From Ideonella oryzae (GTDB taxonomy: Bacteria; Pseudomonadota; Gammaproteobacteria; Burkholderiales; Burkholderiaceae_C), in assembly GCF_024055665.1 (NCBI RefSeq), contig NZ_JAMXMC010000008.1, positions 1 to 64,000 on the forward strand: a stretch of 64,000 bases of DNA. The letters run 5' to 3'. Position numbers and translations under genes: made by a program. Positions 1 to 11,813 of this stretch are shown piece by piece. The notes beneath the pieces are model-generated. The model worked only from the letters and a program-made list of their open reading frames with translations. It made no database searches and was not told the DNA's origin. The stretch's first letter is position 1. The number at the start of each line of letters is the position of its first letter.

Positions 1-1
1 T

Positions 2-214
2 CTCTCCCCGATCATGGTGGACAAGATCTTCGAGGTGGTGCAGACCATCCACGCGCAGGGCACGACGATGCTGCTGGTCGAGCAGAACGCCAGCCGGGCG
101 CTGGCCCTGGCCGACCGGGGCTATGTGCTGGACTCTGGCGAGGTCAGCATGACCGGCCCGGCGCAGGAGCTGCTGAGCGACCCCAAGGTGCGCGCCGCTT
201 ATCTGGGCGAGTGA
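2..214 (+). CDS. livF: Branched-chain amino acid ABC transporter ATP-binding protein (LivF type), C-terminal fragment
   Basis: Only the last 70 or so residues are in the window; the gene enters from the left edge in frame. The visible part matches the end of LivF-type ABC ATPases: the H-loop region is replaced by the LivF/LivG-typical LLVEQNASRALALADRG, followed by a 'YVLDSGEVSMTGPAQELL' type tail and a terminal AAYLGE. LivF would power uptake of branched-chain amino acids or similar compounds at the inner membrane with LivG and LivHM. The binding-protein genes that follow fit this system. The fragment lacks Walker A and B, which should lie upstream of the window. Confidence 0.9.
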   Translation, partial: LSPIMVDKIFEVVQTIHAQGTTMLLVEQNASRALALADRGYVLDSGEVSMTGPAQELLSDPKVRAAYLGE

Positions 215-341
215 GCGGTACCCCGCGATTTTTTTCCTGCAGGCCGTGTTCCCAGCGGAGAAGCGGTGTCCGCCTGCACACCCTGGCTGCCATCCCGGCG
301 GCTTCCCGCGTGCCTTTCTCAACCCTCGGAGAACTGAGTTC

Positions 342-1493
342 ATGAAGATTCAAATGAATCTGGTCGCGGCCGCTGCGGTGGCTCTGCTGGCGGGTGCTGT
401 GCACGCTGAAGACCTGGTGGTCAAGATTGGTCACGTCGGGCCGACCAGCGGCGGCATTGCGCACCTGGGCAAGGACAACGAGAACGGTGCGCGCATGGCC
501 ATCGACGAGTTGAACGCCAAGGGCGTGATGATCGGCGGCAAGAAGGCCAAGTTTGAACTGCTGGCCGAAGACGACGCGGCGGACCCCAAGCAAGGCACGG
601 CGGCGGCGCAGAAGCTGGTGGACGAGAAGGTCAACGGCGTGATCGGGCACCTGAACTCGGGCACGACGATTCCGGCCTCGAAGATCTACTCGGACGCGGG
701 CATCCCGCAGATCTCGCCGTCGGCGACCAACCCGAAGTACACCCGTCAGGGCTTCAAGACCACCTTCCGCGTGGTGGCTGACGACGTGCACCTGGGCGGC
801 ACGCTGGGCAAGTACGCGGTGACCACGCTCAAGGGCAAGACCATTGCCGTGATCGACGACCGCACGGCCTATGGCCAGGGCGTGGCCGACGAGTTCGAGA
901 AGGGCGTGAAGGCCGCGGGCGGCAAGGTGGTCAAGCGCGAATTCACCAACGACAAGGCCACGGACTTCACCGCTATCCTGACCTCCATCAAGGGCACGAA
1001 GCCGGACCTGGTCTTCTACGGCGGCATGGACGCGGTGGCCGGCCCGATGCTGCGCCAGATGAAGCAACTGGGCCTGAGCGCCAAGTTCATGGGCGGCGAC
1101 GGCATCTGCACGGGCGAGCTGCCCAAGCTGGCCGCGGGCACGATGGCCGACGACCAAGTGGTGTGCGCCGAGGCCGGTGGTATCGACGACAAGGACAAGG
1201 CCGCGGTCAAGGCGATGGAAGACTTCCGCGCCAAGTTCAAGAAGAAGTTCGGCGCGGACGTGCAGATCTACGCACCGTACGTGTACGACGCGACCAACGT
1301 GATGGTGGCGGCGATGGAGAAGGCGGGCTCGGCGGATCCGGCCAAGTACCTGCCGGTGCTGGCCAAGACCACGGGCTACAAGGGCGTGACGGGTGTGATC
1401 AGCTTCGACGAGAAGGGTGACATCAAGAATGGCGCCCTGACGCTGTACACCTACAAGGCCGGTCAGAAGACTGCCCTGGGCGTGGTGCACTGA
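342..1493 (+). CDS. Branched-chain amino acid ABC transporter substrate-binding protein, copy 1
   Basis: A 383-residue periplasmic binding protein of the LivJ/LivK type (Peripla_BP_6). The start at 342 is preferred over an upstream in-frame codon because it has the ribosome site CGGAGAA just before it and opens directly on a signal peptide (MKIQMNLVAAAAVALLAG), with a likely cleavage after VHA and mature start EDLVVKIG. The mature part has the family opening [19 protein letters not shown] and the hinge-region HLNSGTTIPASKIY. It would capture a branched-chain amino acid or related ligand and deliver it to the transporter whose ATPase ends just upstream. The next gene is a close paralogue. The ligand cannot be read from the sequence. 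Confidence 0.9.
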   Translation: MKIQMNLVAAAAVALLAGAVHAEDLVVKIGHVGPTSGGIAHLGKDNENGARMAIDELNAKGVMIGGKKAKFELLAEDDAADPKQGTAAAQKLVDEKVNGVIGHLNSGTTIPASKIYSDAGIPQISPSATNPKYTRQGFKTTFRVVADDVHLGGTLGKYAVTTLKGKTIAVIDDRTAYGQGVADEFEKGVKAAGGKVVKREFTNDKATDFTAILTSIKGTKPDLVFYGGMDAVAGPMLRQMKQLGLSAKFMGGDGICTGELPKLAAGTMADDQVVCAEAGGIDDKDKAAVKAMEDFRAKFKKKFGADVQIYAPYVYDATNVMVAAMEKAGSADPAKYLPVLAKTTGYKGVTGVISFDEKGDIKNGALTLYTYKAGQKTALGVVH

Positions 1494-1540
1494 CCCACCG
1501 CCCTGCGCCAGAGACCTGGCGTCGACAGACCCTTTCCCAA

Positions 1541-1565
1541 GGGCCGCCTTCGGGCGGCCCTTTTT
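1541..1565 (+). terminator. Rho-independent terminator after binding-protein copy 1
   Basis: A perfect 8-bp stem, GGGCCGCC / GGCGGCCC, with a TTCG tetraloop is followed directly by five T. It sits 48 bp after the stop codon of the first binding-protein gene and should separate its transcript from the second copy. Confidence 0.9.
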
Positions 1566-1650
1566 CATGGCCGAGCTTCACCTCGATCAGGGTGAATCCT
1601 TTGGCGAGGCGTTAAGCTTTTGGCCCGCTCTGTGATCTGAGAACACCAAG

Positions 1651-2805
1651 ATGAAAACTCCATTGACTTGCCTGGCCGCGGCTGCAGCGGCTGCCCTGTG
1701 GGCTGGCAATGCCCAAGCCGAAGACCTGCTGATCAAGATCGGCACCGTCAACGCCACCAGCGGTGGCGCCGCCCACCTGGGCAAGGACAACGAGAACGGT
1801 GCCCGCCTGGCCGTGGAAGAGCTCAACGCCAAGGGGCTGACCATCGGTGGCAAGAAGGCCAAGTTCGAACTGCTGGCCGAAGACGACGCTGGTGACCCCA
1901 AGCAGGGCACGACCGCCGCGCAGAAGTTCGCCGACGACAAGGTCAATGGCGTGATCGGCCACCTGAACTCGGGCACCTCCATCCCGGCCTCGCGCATCTA
2001 CGCCGGTGCTGGCATTCCGCAGATCGCGGCCAGCGTCACCAACCCCAAGTACACCCGCCAGGGCTTCAAGACCACCTTCCGCGTGGTGGCCGATGACGTG
2101 CACCTCGGGGCCACGCTGGGCAAGTATGCGGTGCAGACCCTGCATGCCCAGAGCATTGTCGTGATCGACGACCGCACCGCCTACGGCCAGGGCGTGGCCG
2201 ACGAGTTCGACAAGGGCGTGAAGGCCGCGGGCGGCAAGGTGGTCAAGCGCGAATTCACCAGCGACAAGGCCACCGATCTGATGGGCATCCTGACCGCGGC
2301 CAAGGCGGCCAAGCCGGACGTGATCTTCTACGGCGGCATGGACGCCGTGGGCGGTCCGCTGGCCCGCCAGATGAAGCAACTGGGTATCCAGGCCAAGCTG
2401 ATGGGCGGCGACGGCCTGTGCACCAGCGAGATGCCCAAGCTGGCCGCGGGCGCCCTGGCCGATGGCCAGCTCATCTGCGCCGAGGCCGGTGGCATCGACC
2501 CCAACGACAAGGCCGCCGTCAAGGGCATGGACGACTTCAAGGCGCGCTTCAAGAAGCGCTTCGGCACCGAGGTTCAGCTGTATTCGCCCTACACCTACGA
2601 CGCCACGATGGTGATGGCCCAGGCCATGGTTAAGGCCAACTCGGCCGACCCGGCCAAGTACCTGCCCGTGCTGGCCAAGACCAGCGGCTACAAGGGCGTG
2701 ACCGGCGCCATCAGCTTCGACGACAAGGGCGACATCCAGAACGGTGCCCTGACCCTGTCCACGTTCAAGGCAGGCCAGAAGGCCACGATCGGCGTGGTGC
2801 GCTGA
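1651..2805 (+). CDS. Branched-chain amino acid ABC transporter substrate-binding protein, copy 2
   Basis: A 384-residue paralogue of the preceding gene, alike almost along its whole length. Shared blocks include [43 protein letters not shown] and [14 protein letters not shown]. It has a signal peptide ([19 protein letters not shown], cleavage probably after AQA) and the mature start EDLLIKIG. Differences cluster in the signal peptide, in short loops and in surface positions around residues 150-165 and 205-215. A recent tandem duplication is the simplest reading. Having a terminator both before and after it suggests separate expression, perhaps to widen the ligand range or to respond to a different condition. 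Confidence 0.9.
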   Translation: MKTPLTCLAAAAAAALWAGNAQAEDLLIKIGTVNATSGGAAHLGKDNENGARLAVEELNAKGLTIGGKKAKFELLAEDDAGDPKQGTTAAQKFADDKVNGVIGHLNSGTSIPASRIYAGAGIPQIAASVTNPKYTRQGFKTTFRVVADDVHLGATLGKYAVQTLHAQSIVVIDDRTAYGQGVADEFDKGVKAAGGKVVKREFTSDKATDLMGILTAAKAAKPDVIFYGGMDAVGGPLARQMKQLGIQAKLMGGDGLCTSEMPKLAAGALADGQLICAEAGGIDPNDKAAVKGMDDFKARFKKRFGTEVQLYSPYTYDATMVMAQAMVKANSADPAKYLPVLAKTSGYKGVTGAISFDDKGDIQNGALTLSTFKAGQKATIGVVR

Positions 2806-2831
2806 TCCCGGGCCGAAGCGCCAGAAGCGAG

Positions 2832-2857
2832 AAAGCCGCCCGAGGGCGGCTTTTTTT
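2832..2857. terminator. Bidirectional terminator between binding-protein copy 2 and sdaA
   Basis: The stem AAAGCCGCC / GGCGGCTTT with a CGAG loop is flanked by T runs on the plus strand and by A-rich bases that give a short U run on the minus strand. It lies between two convergent genes and probably ends both transcripts; it touches the sdaA stop codon. Confidence 0.85.
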
Positions 2858-4248
2858 CAGCACTCCACGATGTTGACCGCCAGGCCGCCGCGGGCGGTTT
2901 CCTTGTACTTGGTCTTCATGTCGGCGCCGGTCTCGCGCATGGTCTTGATGACCTTGTCCAGACTGACATGGTGGGTGCCGTCGCCGCGCAGGGCCATGCG
3001 GGCGGCGTTGAGGGCCTTGACCGAGGCGATGGCGTTGCGCTCGATGCAGGGGATCTGCACCAGCCCGCCCACCGGGTCACAGGTCAGGCCCAGGTGATGC
3101 TCCATGCCGATCTCGGCGGCGTTCTCCACCTGCTCTGGCGTGCCGCCCAGCACGGCGGCCAGGGCACCGGCGGCCATGGAGCAGGCCACGCCCACTTCAC
3201 CCTGGCAGCCCACCTCGGCGCCGCTGATGCTGGCGTTCTCCTTGTAGAGGATGCCGATGGCCGCGGCGGTGAGCAGAAAGTCCATCACCCCCTGCGTGCT
3301 CGCTCCGGGCACGAAGCGGTGGTAGTAGTGCAGCACCGCCGGCACAATGCCGGCCGCGCCGTTGGTCGGCGCGGTCACGACGCGGCCGCCCGCGGCGTTC
3401 TCCTCGTTGACGGCCAGGGCGTAGAGGTTCACCCAGTCCAGCACCTGCAGGGGGTCCTTCAGCGCCGCTTCGGGGTGTTCCGTCAGCGCGCGATAGAGTG
3501 CGGCGGCGCGGCGCTTGACCTTGAAGCCGCCGGGCAGGGTGCCTTCGGTCTGGCAGCCGCGGCGCACGCAGGCCTGCATCACCTGCCAGATGTTCTGCAG
3601 GCCGGCGTCGATCTCGGCATCGCTGCGCCAGTGGCGCTCGTTGGCGCGCATCACCTGAGCGATGCTCAGGCCCTGTGCGCGGCACTGGGCCAGCAGCTGG
3701 GCGCCGGTGGTGAAGGGCAGGGGCAGCACGGTGGCATCGGGCGCGATGACCTTCTGCCGGCTGCCGTCGGCCGCCACCTCGTCGCTGACCACGAAGCCGC
3801 CACCCACCGAGTAGTAGACGCGGCTGCACAGCTCGGCGCCCGCGGCATCGAAGGCCGTCAGCCGCATGCCGTTGGCATGGAAAGGCAGGGTCTCGCGCTT
3901 GAGGAACTGCAGGTCCTCGGCCTCGACGAAGTGCAGGGGCTGTTCGCCCAGCAGGGGCAGTTCCTGGCGGGTGCGCCAGTCCAGCAACAGGGCAGGGACC
4001 TGGTCCACGTCCACCGTGTCGGGCTCAAGCCCGGCCAGGCCCAGCAGCACGGCCTTGTCGCTGCCGTGGCCCTTGCCGGTGGCGCCCAATGAGCCGTAGA
4101 GCCCGCAGTGGATGCGTGCCACCTGCGGCAGCAGGCTCTCGCTGCGCAGGCGCAGGCCGAAGAGGCGCGCCGCGCGCATCGGCCCCACGGTGTGGGAGCT
4201 GCTGGGGCCGATGCCGACCTTGAACAGGTCGAAGACGGAGACCGCCAC
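2857..4248 (-). CDS. sdaA: L-serine ammonia-lyase, single-chain iron-sulfur type
   Basis: A 463-residue enzyme that deaminates L-serine to pyruvate and ammonia. It has the N-terminal beta-domain signature [11 protein letters not shown] (residues 14-24), and the C-terminal alpha domain carries the cysteines expected to hold the [4Fe-4S] cluster ([20 protein letters not shown] and IPCIERN). Length matches E. coli SdaA (about 454). It starts 12 bp after gcvP, so it is the last gene of the gcv operon. This makes sense chemically: serine made from glycine plus methylene-THF could be burned to pyruvate. It would be controlled by the glycine riboswitch upstream of gcvT unless an internal promoter exists. 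No glyA is seen nearby. Confidence 0.95.
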   Translation of the reverse strand: MAVSVFDLFKVGIGPSSSHTVGPMRAARLFGLRLRSESLLPQVARIHCGLYGSLGATGKGHGSDKAVLLGLAGLEPDTVDVDQVPALLLDWRTRQELPLLGEQPLHFVEAEDLQFLKRETLPFHANGMRLTAFDAAGAELCSRVYYSVGGGFVVSDEVAADGSRQKVIAPDATVLPLPFTTGAQLLAQCRAQGLSIAQVMRANERHWRSDAEIDAGLQNIWQVMQACVRRGCQTEGTLPGGFKVKRRAAALYRALTEHPEAALKDPLQVLDWVNLYALAVNEENAAGGRVVTAPTNGAAGIVPAVLHYYHRFVPGASTQGVMDFLLTAAAIGILYKENASISGAEVGCQGEVGVACSMAAGALAAVLGGTPEQVENAAEIGMEHHLGLTCDPVGGLVQIPCIERNAIASVKALNAARMALRGDGTHHVSLDKVIKTMRETGADMKTKYKETARGGLAVNIVEC

Positions 4249-4260
4249 GGTGGCGCTGCC

Positions 4261-7197
<2,937 letters not shown>

Positions 7198-7234
7198 GGT
7201 GGCAGTCTCGGCAGGAACGGGATCGGTCAGCGGA

Positions 7235-7609
7235 TCAGAGGGTCTTGAGCAGGGCGTCGTAGGCGGTGGAATCCATCAGGCCGTCCAGCTCGGCCGGGGC
7301 GGACAGCTTGACCTTGAAGAACCAGCCGGCGCCCAGCGGGTCGCTGTTGGCCAGGGCGGGGTCATTGCGCAGGTCCTCGTTGACCTCGACGATCTCGCCC
7401 GAGACGGGCATGTACACGTCGGCCGCGGCCTTGACCGACTCGACCACGCCGGCGATCTCGCCCTTGGCGATGGTCTTGCCGACTTCGGGCAGGTCCACGA
7501 AGACCACGTCACCCAGGGCGTCCTGGGCATGCACGGTGATGCCGACGATGGCGGCGGCGGTGTCGGCGATGTTGATCCACTCGTGGTCGTGGGTGAACTT
7601 GACGGTCAT
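7235..7609 (-). CDS. gcvH: Glycine cleavage system H protein
   Basis: A 124-residue lipoyl carrier. The lipoylated lysine is K60 in [15 protein letters not shown], and the protein has the expected hammerhead lipoyl domain and a C-terminal helix. The start at [11 protein letters not shown] is chosen because it has AGGAG six bases upstream and matches the family N-terminus; an in-frame codon 48 bases upstream would add a non-conserved leader. GcvH shuttles the aminomethyl group from GcvP to GcvT and electrons to the L protein. It lies between gcvT (96 bp gap) and gcvP in the riboswitch-controlled operon. No gcvL/lpd gene is visible in the window. Confidence 0.97.
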   Translation of the reverse strand: MTVKFTHDHEWINIADTAAAIVGITVHAQDALGDVVFVDLPEVGKTIAKGEIAGVVESVKAAADVYMPVSGEIVEVNEDLRNDPALANSDPLGAGWFFKVKLSAPAELDGLMDSTAYDALLKTL

Positions 7610-7705
7610 GGCAGGCTCCTGCGAAGCGTTGAGGGGCGAGTTGAAGGAAAGGGACAACGGATGGCGGCTGCCTGCGACGGCACCCGCGTGGGCATCAGCC
7701 GCGGA

Positions 7706-8848
7706 TCACCCGCGGTAATAGCGGTTGGGGGTGAAGGGCATGGTGGCCACCGTCATCGGCAGGCGCTTGCCACGCACTTCGGCAAAGACTTCGGTGCCCA
7801 CTGTGGCATGGGTCATCGGCAGATAGGCCATGGCCACCGGGGTGTTGATGGTGGGGCCCAGGGTGCCGCTGGTGACGGTGCCCAGCGGCGTGCCGTCGGC
7901 GGCCACCAGCGCGGTGCCCTCACGCACCGGGGCGCGCTCCTTGCCCACCAGGCCCACGCGCTTGCGCACCGGGCCGTTGGCGAACTGGGCGTCGATCACG
8001 GTGGCACCGGGGTAGCCACCGGCCCGCGCGCCACCGGCGCGGCGCACCTTCTGGATGGCCCAGGTCAGCGCCGCTTCCACCGGGTTGGTGGTGGTGTCGA
8101 TGTCGTGGCCGTACAGGCACAGGCCGGCCTCCAGGCGCAGGGTGTCGCGCGCGCCCAGGCCGGCGGGCTTCACTTCGGGTTCGGCCAGCAGGGCGCGGGC
8201 CAGGGCCTCGGCCTGGCTTTCATGCACCGAGATCTCGAAGCCGTCCTCGCCGGTGTAGCCGGAGCGGGTGACGAAGCACTCGGCGCCGGCCAGCGTGAAC
8301 AGGCCGCCGGTCATGAAGGTGAGGGTGGCCACGCGCGGGTTCAGGCGCGACAGGGCGGTGACGGCCTGCGGCCCCTGCAGGGCCAGCAGGGCGCGCTCGG
8401 GCAGGGGCTGCACGGTGCAGCGGCTGCCGATGTGGGCCTGCAGGTGGGCGATGTCGGCGGCCTTGCAGCCGGCGTTGACCACCACAAACAGGTCGCCAAA
8501 CGCGGCCGCAGCGTCACCGGCCGGGCGGGTGATCATCAGGTCGTCGAGCAGCGTGCCTTCGTCGTTGGTGAAGAAGGCATAGCGCTGCTTGCCGGCGGGC
8601 AGGTCGATCACGTCGACCGGCACCAGGGTTTCCAGCGCGGCGGCGGCGTCGGCGCCGATCAGGCGCAACTGGCCCATGTGAGAGACGTCGAACAGGGCGG
8701 CGGCCTCGCGGCACTGGCGGTGCTCGGCCATCAGGCCGGAGGGGTACTGCACCGGCATGGCGTAGCCGGCAAAGGGCACCATGCGGGCGCCAAGTTCGAG
8801 GTGCAGGGCGTGCAGCGGGGTCTGGAGCAGGTCGGCAGCGTCACTCAT
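7706..8848 (-). CDS. gcvT: Glycine cleavage system T protein, aminomethyltransferase
   Basis: A 380-residue tetrahydrofolate-dependent aminomethyltransferase that releases ammonia and makes 5,10-methylene-THF. Family blocks include VPFAGYAMPVQY near residue 25, FDVSHMGQ at about 50, the folate-binding region around residues 175-205 with TRSGYTGEDGFEI, and the C-terminal barrel ending in AYLP..HATVGTEVF. MSDAADLLQTP is preferred as start over an earlier in-frame codon at 8905, because the added residues are not conserved. First gene of gcvT-gcvH-gcvP-sdaA. The leader of about 290 nt between the likely transcription start and this codon contains a tandem glycine riboswitch. Confidence 0.96.
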   Translation of the reverse strand: MSDAADLLQTPLHALHLELGARMVPFAGYAMPVQYPSGLMAEHRQCREAAALFDVSHMGQLRLIGADAAAALETLVPVDVIDLPAGKQRYAFFTNDEGTLLDDLMITRPAGDAAAAFGDLFVVVNAGCKAADIAHLQAHIGSRCTVQPLPERALLALQGPQAVTALSRLNPRVATLTFMTGGLFTLAGAECFVTRSGYTGEDGFEISVHESQAEALARALLAEPEVKPAGLGARDTLRLEAGLCLYGHDIDTTTNPVEAALTWAIQKVRRAGGARAGGYPGATVIDAQFANGPVRKRVGLVGKERAPVREGTALVAADGTPLGTVTSGTLGPTINTPVAMAYLPMTHATVGTEVFAEVRGKRLPMTVATMPFTPNRYYRG

Positions 8849-8910
8849 GGGCAGGAGTCTCTCGTGGGAAAGTGGGCGGGGCGTCTGGCTGAAAAGATCA
8901 TCCAAGGGCC

Positions 8911-9132
8911 CCCGCTGTCCGCTTTACCTGAGAGATTGGCAGCGCCGCGTGTTGCGCGGGAGGCTGCTTGCCCCTTCGGTGGGCTGGTTCATGGCACTGT
9001 TGCCATCGCCAGCCTCTCTCCAGTGAGGAACGTGTCGGTGTTGCCACCGGCACGGCTGCCAGTCCTTTTGCCTGAGCGTTCGAGGGGAGACCCTCTGCGC
9101 CTTCGGCGGCCCCGGGTGGGGCTCTCTCCTGA
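8911..9132 (-). promoter_or_regulatory. Tandem glycine riboswitch controlling gcvT-gcvH-gcvP-sdaA
   Basis: Read on the minus strand, two glycine aptamers stand in series. Aptamer I (about 9132 to 9061) has AGGAGAGAGCC, CCGAAGGCGCAGA and CTCAGGCAAAAGGACT. Aptamer II (about 9021 to 8916) has GGAGAGAGGCTGG, CCGAAGGGGCAAGC and TCTCAGGTAAAGCGGACA. These are the conserved elements of the gcvT RNA motif, joined by a short linker. A -10-like TACACT at 9142-9147 predicts a start near 9135, right at the aptamer edge. In known cases glycine binding turns the operon on. The expression platform before the gcvT start at 8848 was not resolved. Confidence 0.95.
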
Positions 9133-9248
9133 CATCTAGTCAGTGTAACCGCGCGCCGCCGGTTTTGGTCAGTTTGCGTTCATGTCCGCCGCATAGAGTC
9201 ACCGGTGTACATTTTTGGAACAACCCTATAAGCCAGAGGAGACAGGCC

Positions 9249-10922
9249 ATGAGCGGCAACCCCAGCGTTACCACGCCCGGCATCTACGACCAGCACCTGG
9301 ACAAGAACCCTGCCAACTACGTGCCCTTGTCGCCCACCAGCTATGTGGAGCGCACGGCCGAAGTGTTCGGTGACCTGCCTGCCGTGATCCATGGCCAGCG
9401 TCGCTACACCTGGGCTCAGACGCGTGAGCGCAGTGCCCGTCTGGCGGCGGCCCTGAAGGCGCTGGGCGTGGGGCGCGGCACGACGGTCAGCGTGATGCTG
9501 CCCAACACGCCGGAGATGGTGGAAGCCCATTACGGCGTGCCCGCCACCGGCGCGGTGCTCAACACCCTGAATACCCGGCTGGACGCGCCGCTGCTGGCCT
9601 GGCAGATGAACCACTGCGAAACGCAGGTCTTGATCACCGACACCGAGTTCGGCCCCCTGATGTTCGAGGCCCTGCGCCGCCTGCGCGAGGACCATGGCCG
9701 CGACCCCATCGTGATCGACGTGGCCGACAGCGAATACACCGGCCGCGCCGAACGTGTGGGCACGCATGAATACGAGGCTCTGCTGGCCGCGCATGCACCG
9801 GTGGCCCAGCTGGACGGCCCGGCCGACGAATGGGACGCCATCGCGGTGAGCTACACCAGCGGCACCACCGGTGACCCCAAGGGCGTGGTCACCCACCACC
9901 GTGGCGCCTACCTGAACGCCGTTTGCAACGCCGCCACCTGGACCATGCCGCAGTTCCCGGTCTACCTGTGGACGCTGCCGATGTTCCACTGCAACGGCTG
10001 GTGCTTCCCCTGGACGATCGCGATGCTGGCGGGCACCCATGTGTGCCTGCGCAAGGTCGACGCCAAGTCCATCCTGGAGGCCATGCGCGAGCACAAGGCC
10101 GATCACTACTGCGCCGCGCCCATCGTGCACAACCTGCTGATCTCGGCCGATCCGTCGCTGCGCGACGGCATCACCCAGCGGGTGCGCGGCATGGTGGCGG
10201 GGGCTGCACCGCCGGCCGCCATGATCGAGGGCATGGCCAAGATGGGCTTCGACATCACCCACGTCTACGGCCTGACCGAGGTCTACGGCCCGGCCGCGGT
10301 GGCGGCCAAGCGGACGTCCTGGGCCAGCGAAAGCCTCTCCGAGCAGACCCGCCTGAATGGCCGCCAGGGTGTGCGCCACACCATGGAAGAGGGCATGACG
10401 GTGATGGATCCGGAGACCATGACCGAGGTGCCGGCCGACGGTGCCACCATGGGCGAGATCATGTTCCGTGGCAACGTGGCGATGAAGGGCTACCTGAAGA
10501 ACCCCAGCGCCACCGACAAGGCCTTTGCCGGCGGCTGGTTCCACACCGGGGACCTGGCCGTGCTGGAGCCCGACCGCTACGTCAAGATCAAGGACCGCAG
10601 CAAGGACATCATCATCTCCGGCGGCGAGAACATCAGCTCCATCGAGGTGGAAGACGCGCTGTACCGCCACCCCGCGGTGGCGGCTGCGGCCGTGGTGGCC
10701 AAGCCCGACCCGAAGTGGGGCGAGACGCCGGTGGCTTTCGTCGAACTGGCCCTGGGCGCCCAGGTGACGGCCGAGGAGCTGATCGCCCACTGCAAGAGCC
10801 TGCTGGCGGGCTACAAGGTGCCGCGCGAGATCCGCTTCGAACCCATCCCCAAGACCTCGACCGGCAAGATCCAGAAGTTCATGCTGCGTGAGAAGGCCAA
10901 GTCCAACGCGGCCTTCGACTGA
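9249..10922 (+). CDS. AMP-forming acyl-CoA synthetase
   Basis: A 557-residue ANL-superfamily ligase. It activates a carboxylic acid to acyl-AMP and then to acyl-CoA. The P-loop YTSGTTGDPKGV is at about residue 200, the adenine site LTEVYGP at about 345, the hinge GWFHTGDLA at about 430, and the C-terminal lysine region PKTSTGKIQK at about 540. The start is set by AGAGGAGA directly upstream. It resembles the branch that includes medium-chain and methylmercaptopropionate-type ligases, but the substrate cannot be fixed by reading. It is transcribed divergently from the gcv operon, and a strong terminator follows. The crotonase downstream suggests a fatty or branched acid catabolic setting. Confidence 0.9.
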   Translation: MSGNPSVTTPGIYDQHLDKNPANYVPLSPTSYVERTAEVFGDLPAVIHGQRRYTWAQTRERSARLAAALKALGVGRGTTVSVMLPNTPEMVEAHYGVPATGAVLNTLNTRLDAPLLAWQMNHCETQVLITDTEFGPLMFEALRRLREDHGRDPIVIDVADSEYTGRAERVGTHEYEALLAAHAPVAQLDGPADEWDAIAVSYTSGTTGDPKGVVTHHRGAYLNAVCNAATWTMPQFPVYLWTLPMFHCNGWCFPWTIAMLAGTHVCLRKVDAKSILEAMREHKADHYCAAPIVHNLLISADPSLRDGITQRVRGMVAGAAPPAAMIEGMAKMGFDITHVYGLTEVYGPAAVAAKRTSWASESLSEQTRLNGRQGVRHTMEEGMTVMDPETMTEVPADGATMGEIMFRGNVAMKGYLKNPSATDKAFAGGWFHTGDLAVLEPDRYVKIKDRSKDIIISGGENISSIEVEDALYRHPAVAAAAVVAKPDPKWGETPVAFVELALGAQVTAEELIAHCKSLLAGYKVPREIRFEPIPKTSTGKIQKFMLREKAKSNAAFD

Positions 10923-10972
10923 CACCGGGCGCACCCGGCTTGCCAGCCGCGGCGCGCTGACCTACGCTGAAC

Positions 10973-11000
10973 GGGGGACGCAGGGCGTCCCCCTTTTTTT
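10973..11000 (+). terminator. Rho-independent terminator after the acyl-CoA synthetase gene
   Basis: A 9-bp perfect stem, GGGGGACGC / GCGTCCCCC, with a 3-base loop is followed by seven T. It ends only 12 bases before the ATG of the next gene, so the U run almost touches that gene's ribosome site (CGGAGAG). Confidence 0.92.
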
Positions 11001-11012
11001 CGCGGAGAGACC

Positions 11013-11813
11013 ATGCTCACCACCGAGGATCCCCTTCTGCTGCGCAGCCAGGACGCGCGCGGCGTCGTCACGCTGACGCTGAACCGGCCGCAGGCCTTCA
11101 ACGCGCTGTCCGAAGCCATGCTGGCCGCGCTGCGCACCGAGCTGGCGGCCATCGCCCGCGACGACACCGTCCGCGTGGTGGTGCTGGCCGCGGCCGGCCG
11201 GGCCTTCTGCGCCGGCCATGATCTGGTGGAGATGCGGGCCCAGCCCTCGGCCGAGTACTACCGCGCCCTGTTCAGCGAATGCGGCAAGGTGATGATGGCC
11301 CTGCAGAAGCTGCCGGTGCCGGTGGTGGCCAAGGTGCAGGGCGTGGCCACGGCCGCGGGTTGCCAGCTGGTGGCCATGTGCGATCTGGCGGTGGCCGCCT
11401 CCAGCGCGCGCTTCGCGGTCAGCGGTGTCAACCTGGGCCTGTTCTGTTCCACGCCGGCGGTGGCCCTGTCGCGCAACATCGGCCGCAAGGCGGCTTTCGA
11501 GATGCTGGTGACCGGCGAGTTCATCAGCGCCGAGCAGGCCCTGGCCAAGGGCCTCGTCAACCGCGTGGCCACGCCCGAGACGCTGGACGAGGAGGTCGAG
11601 CGGGTGGTGGCCAGCATCGTGGCCAAGCCGCGCACCGCGGTGGCCCTGGGCAAGGAGCTGTTCTACCGTCAGCTGGAGTCGGGCATCGAAGCCGCCTACA
11701 CCGATGCCGCGCAGACCATGGCCTGCAACATGATGGACGAGGCTGCGCTTGAGGGCGTGCAGGCCTTCATCGACAAGCGTCCACCGGCCTGGGCCCGCAA
11801 GGACCCGGCATGA
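11013..11813 (+). CDS. Enoyl-CoA hydratase/isomerase family protein, ECHDC3-like
   Basis: A 266-residue crotonase-fold protein with the oxyanion-hole segments AFCAGHDLVEM (about residue 68) and GVATAAGCQLVAMCDLA (about 110). It resembles the ECHDC3-like branch, with GVNLGLFCSTPAVAL where classical hydratases have PEIxLG. Both usual catalytic glutamates appear to be missing: the GGGCE-type glutamate is Q here, and the second is replaced in the VNLGLF segment. It may therefore not be a true hydratase. The start follows CGGAGAG. Its stop overlaps the next gene by ATGA, so it forms an operon with a cyclophilin and an SDR. A terminator just upstream means it probably relies on its own promoter or on readthrough. 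Confidence 0.88.
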   Translation: MLTTEDPLLLRSQDARGVVTLTLNRPQAFNALSEAMLAALRTELAAIARDDTVRVVVLAAAGRAFCAGHDLVEMRAQPSAEYYRALFSECGKVMMALQKLPVPVVAKVQGVATAAGCQLVAMCDLAVAASSARFAVSGVNLGLFCSTPAVALSRNIGRKAAFEMLVTGEFISAEQALAKGLVNRVATPETLDEEVERVVASIVAKPRTAVALGKELFYRQLESGIEAAYTDAAQTMACNMMDEAALEGVQAFIDKRPPAWARKDPA

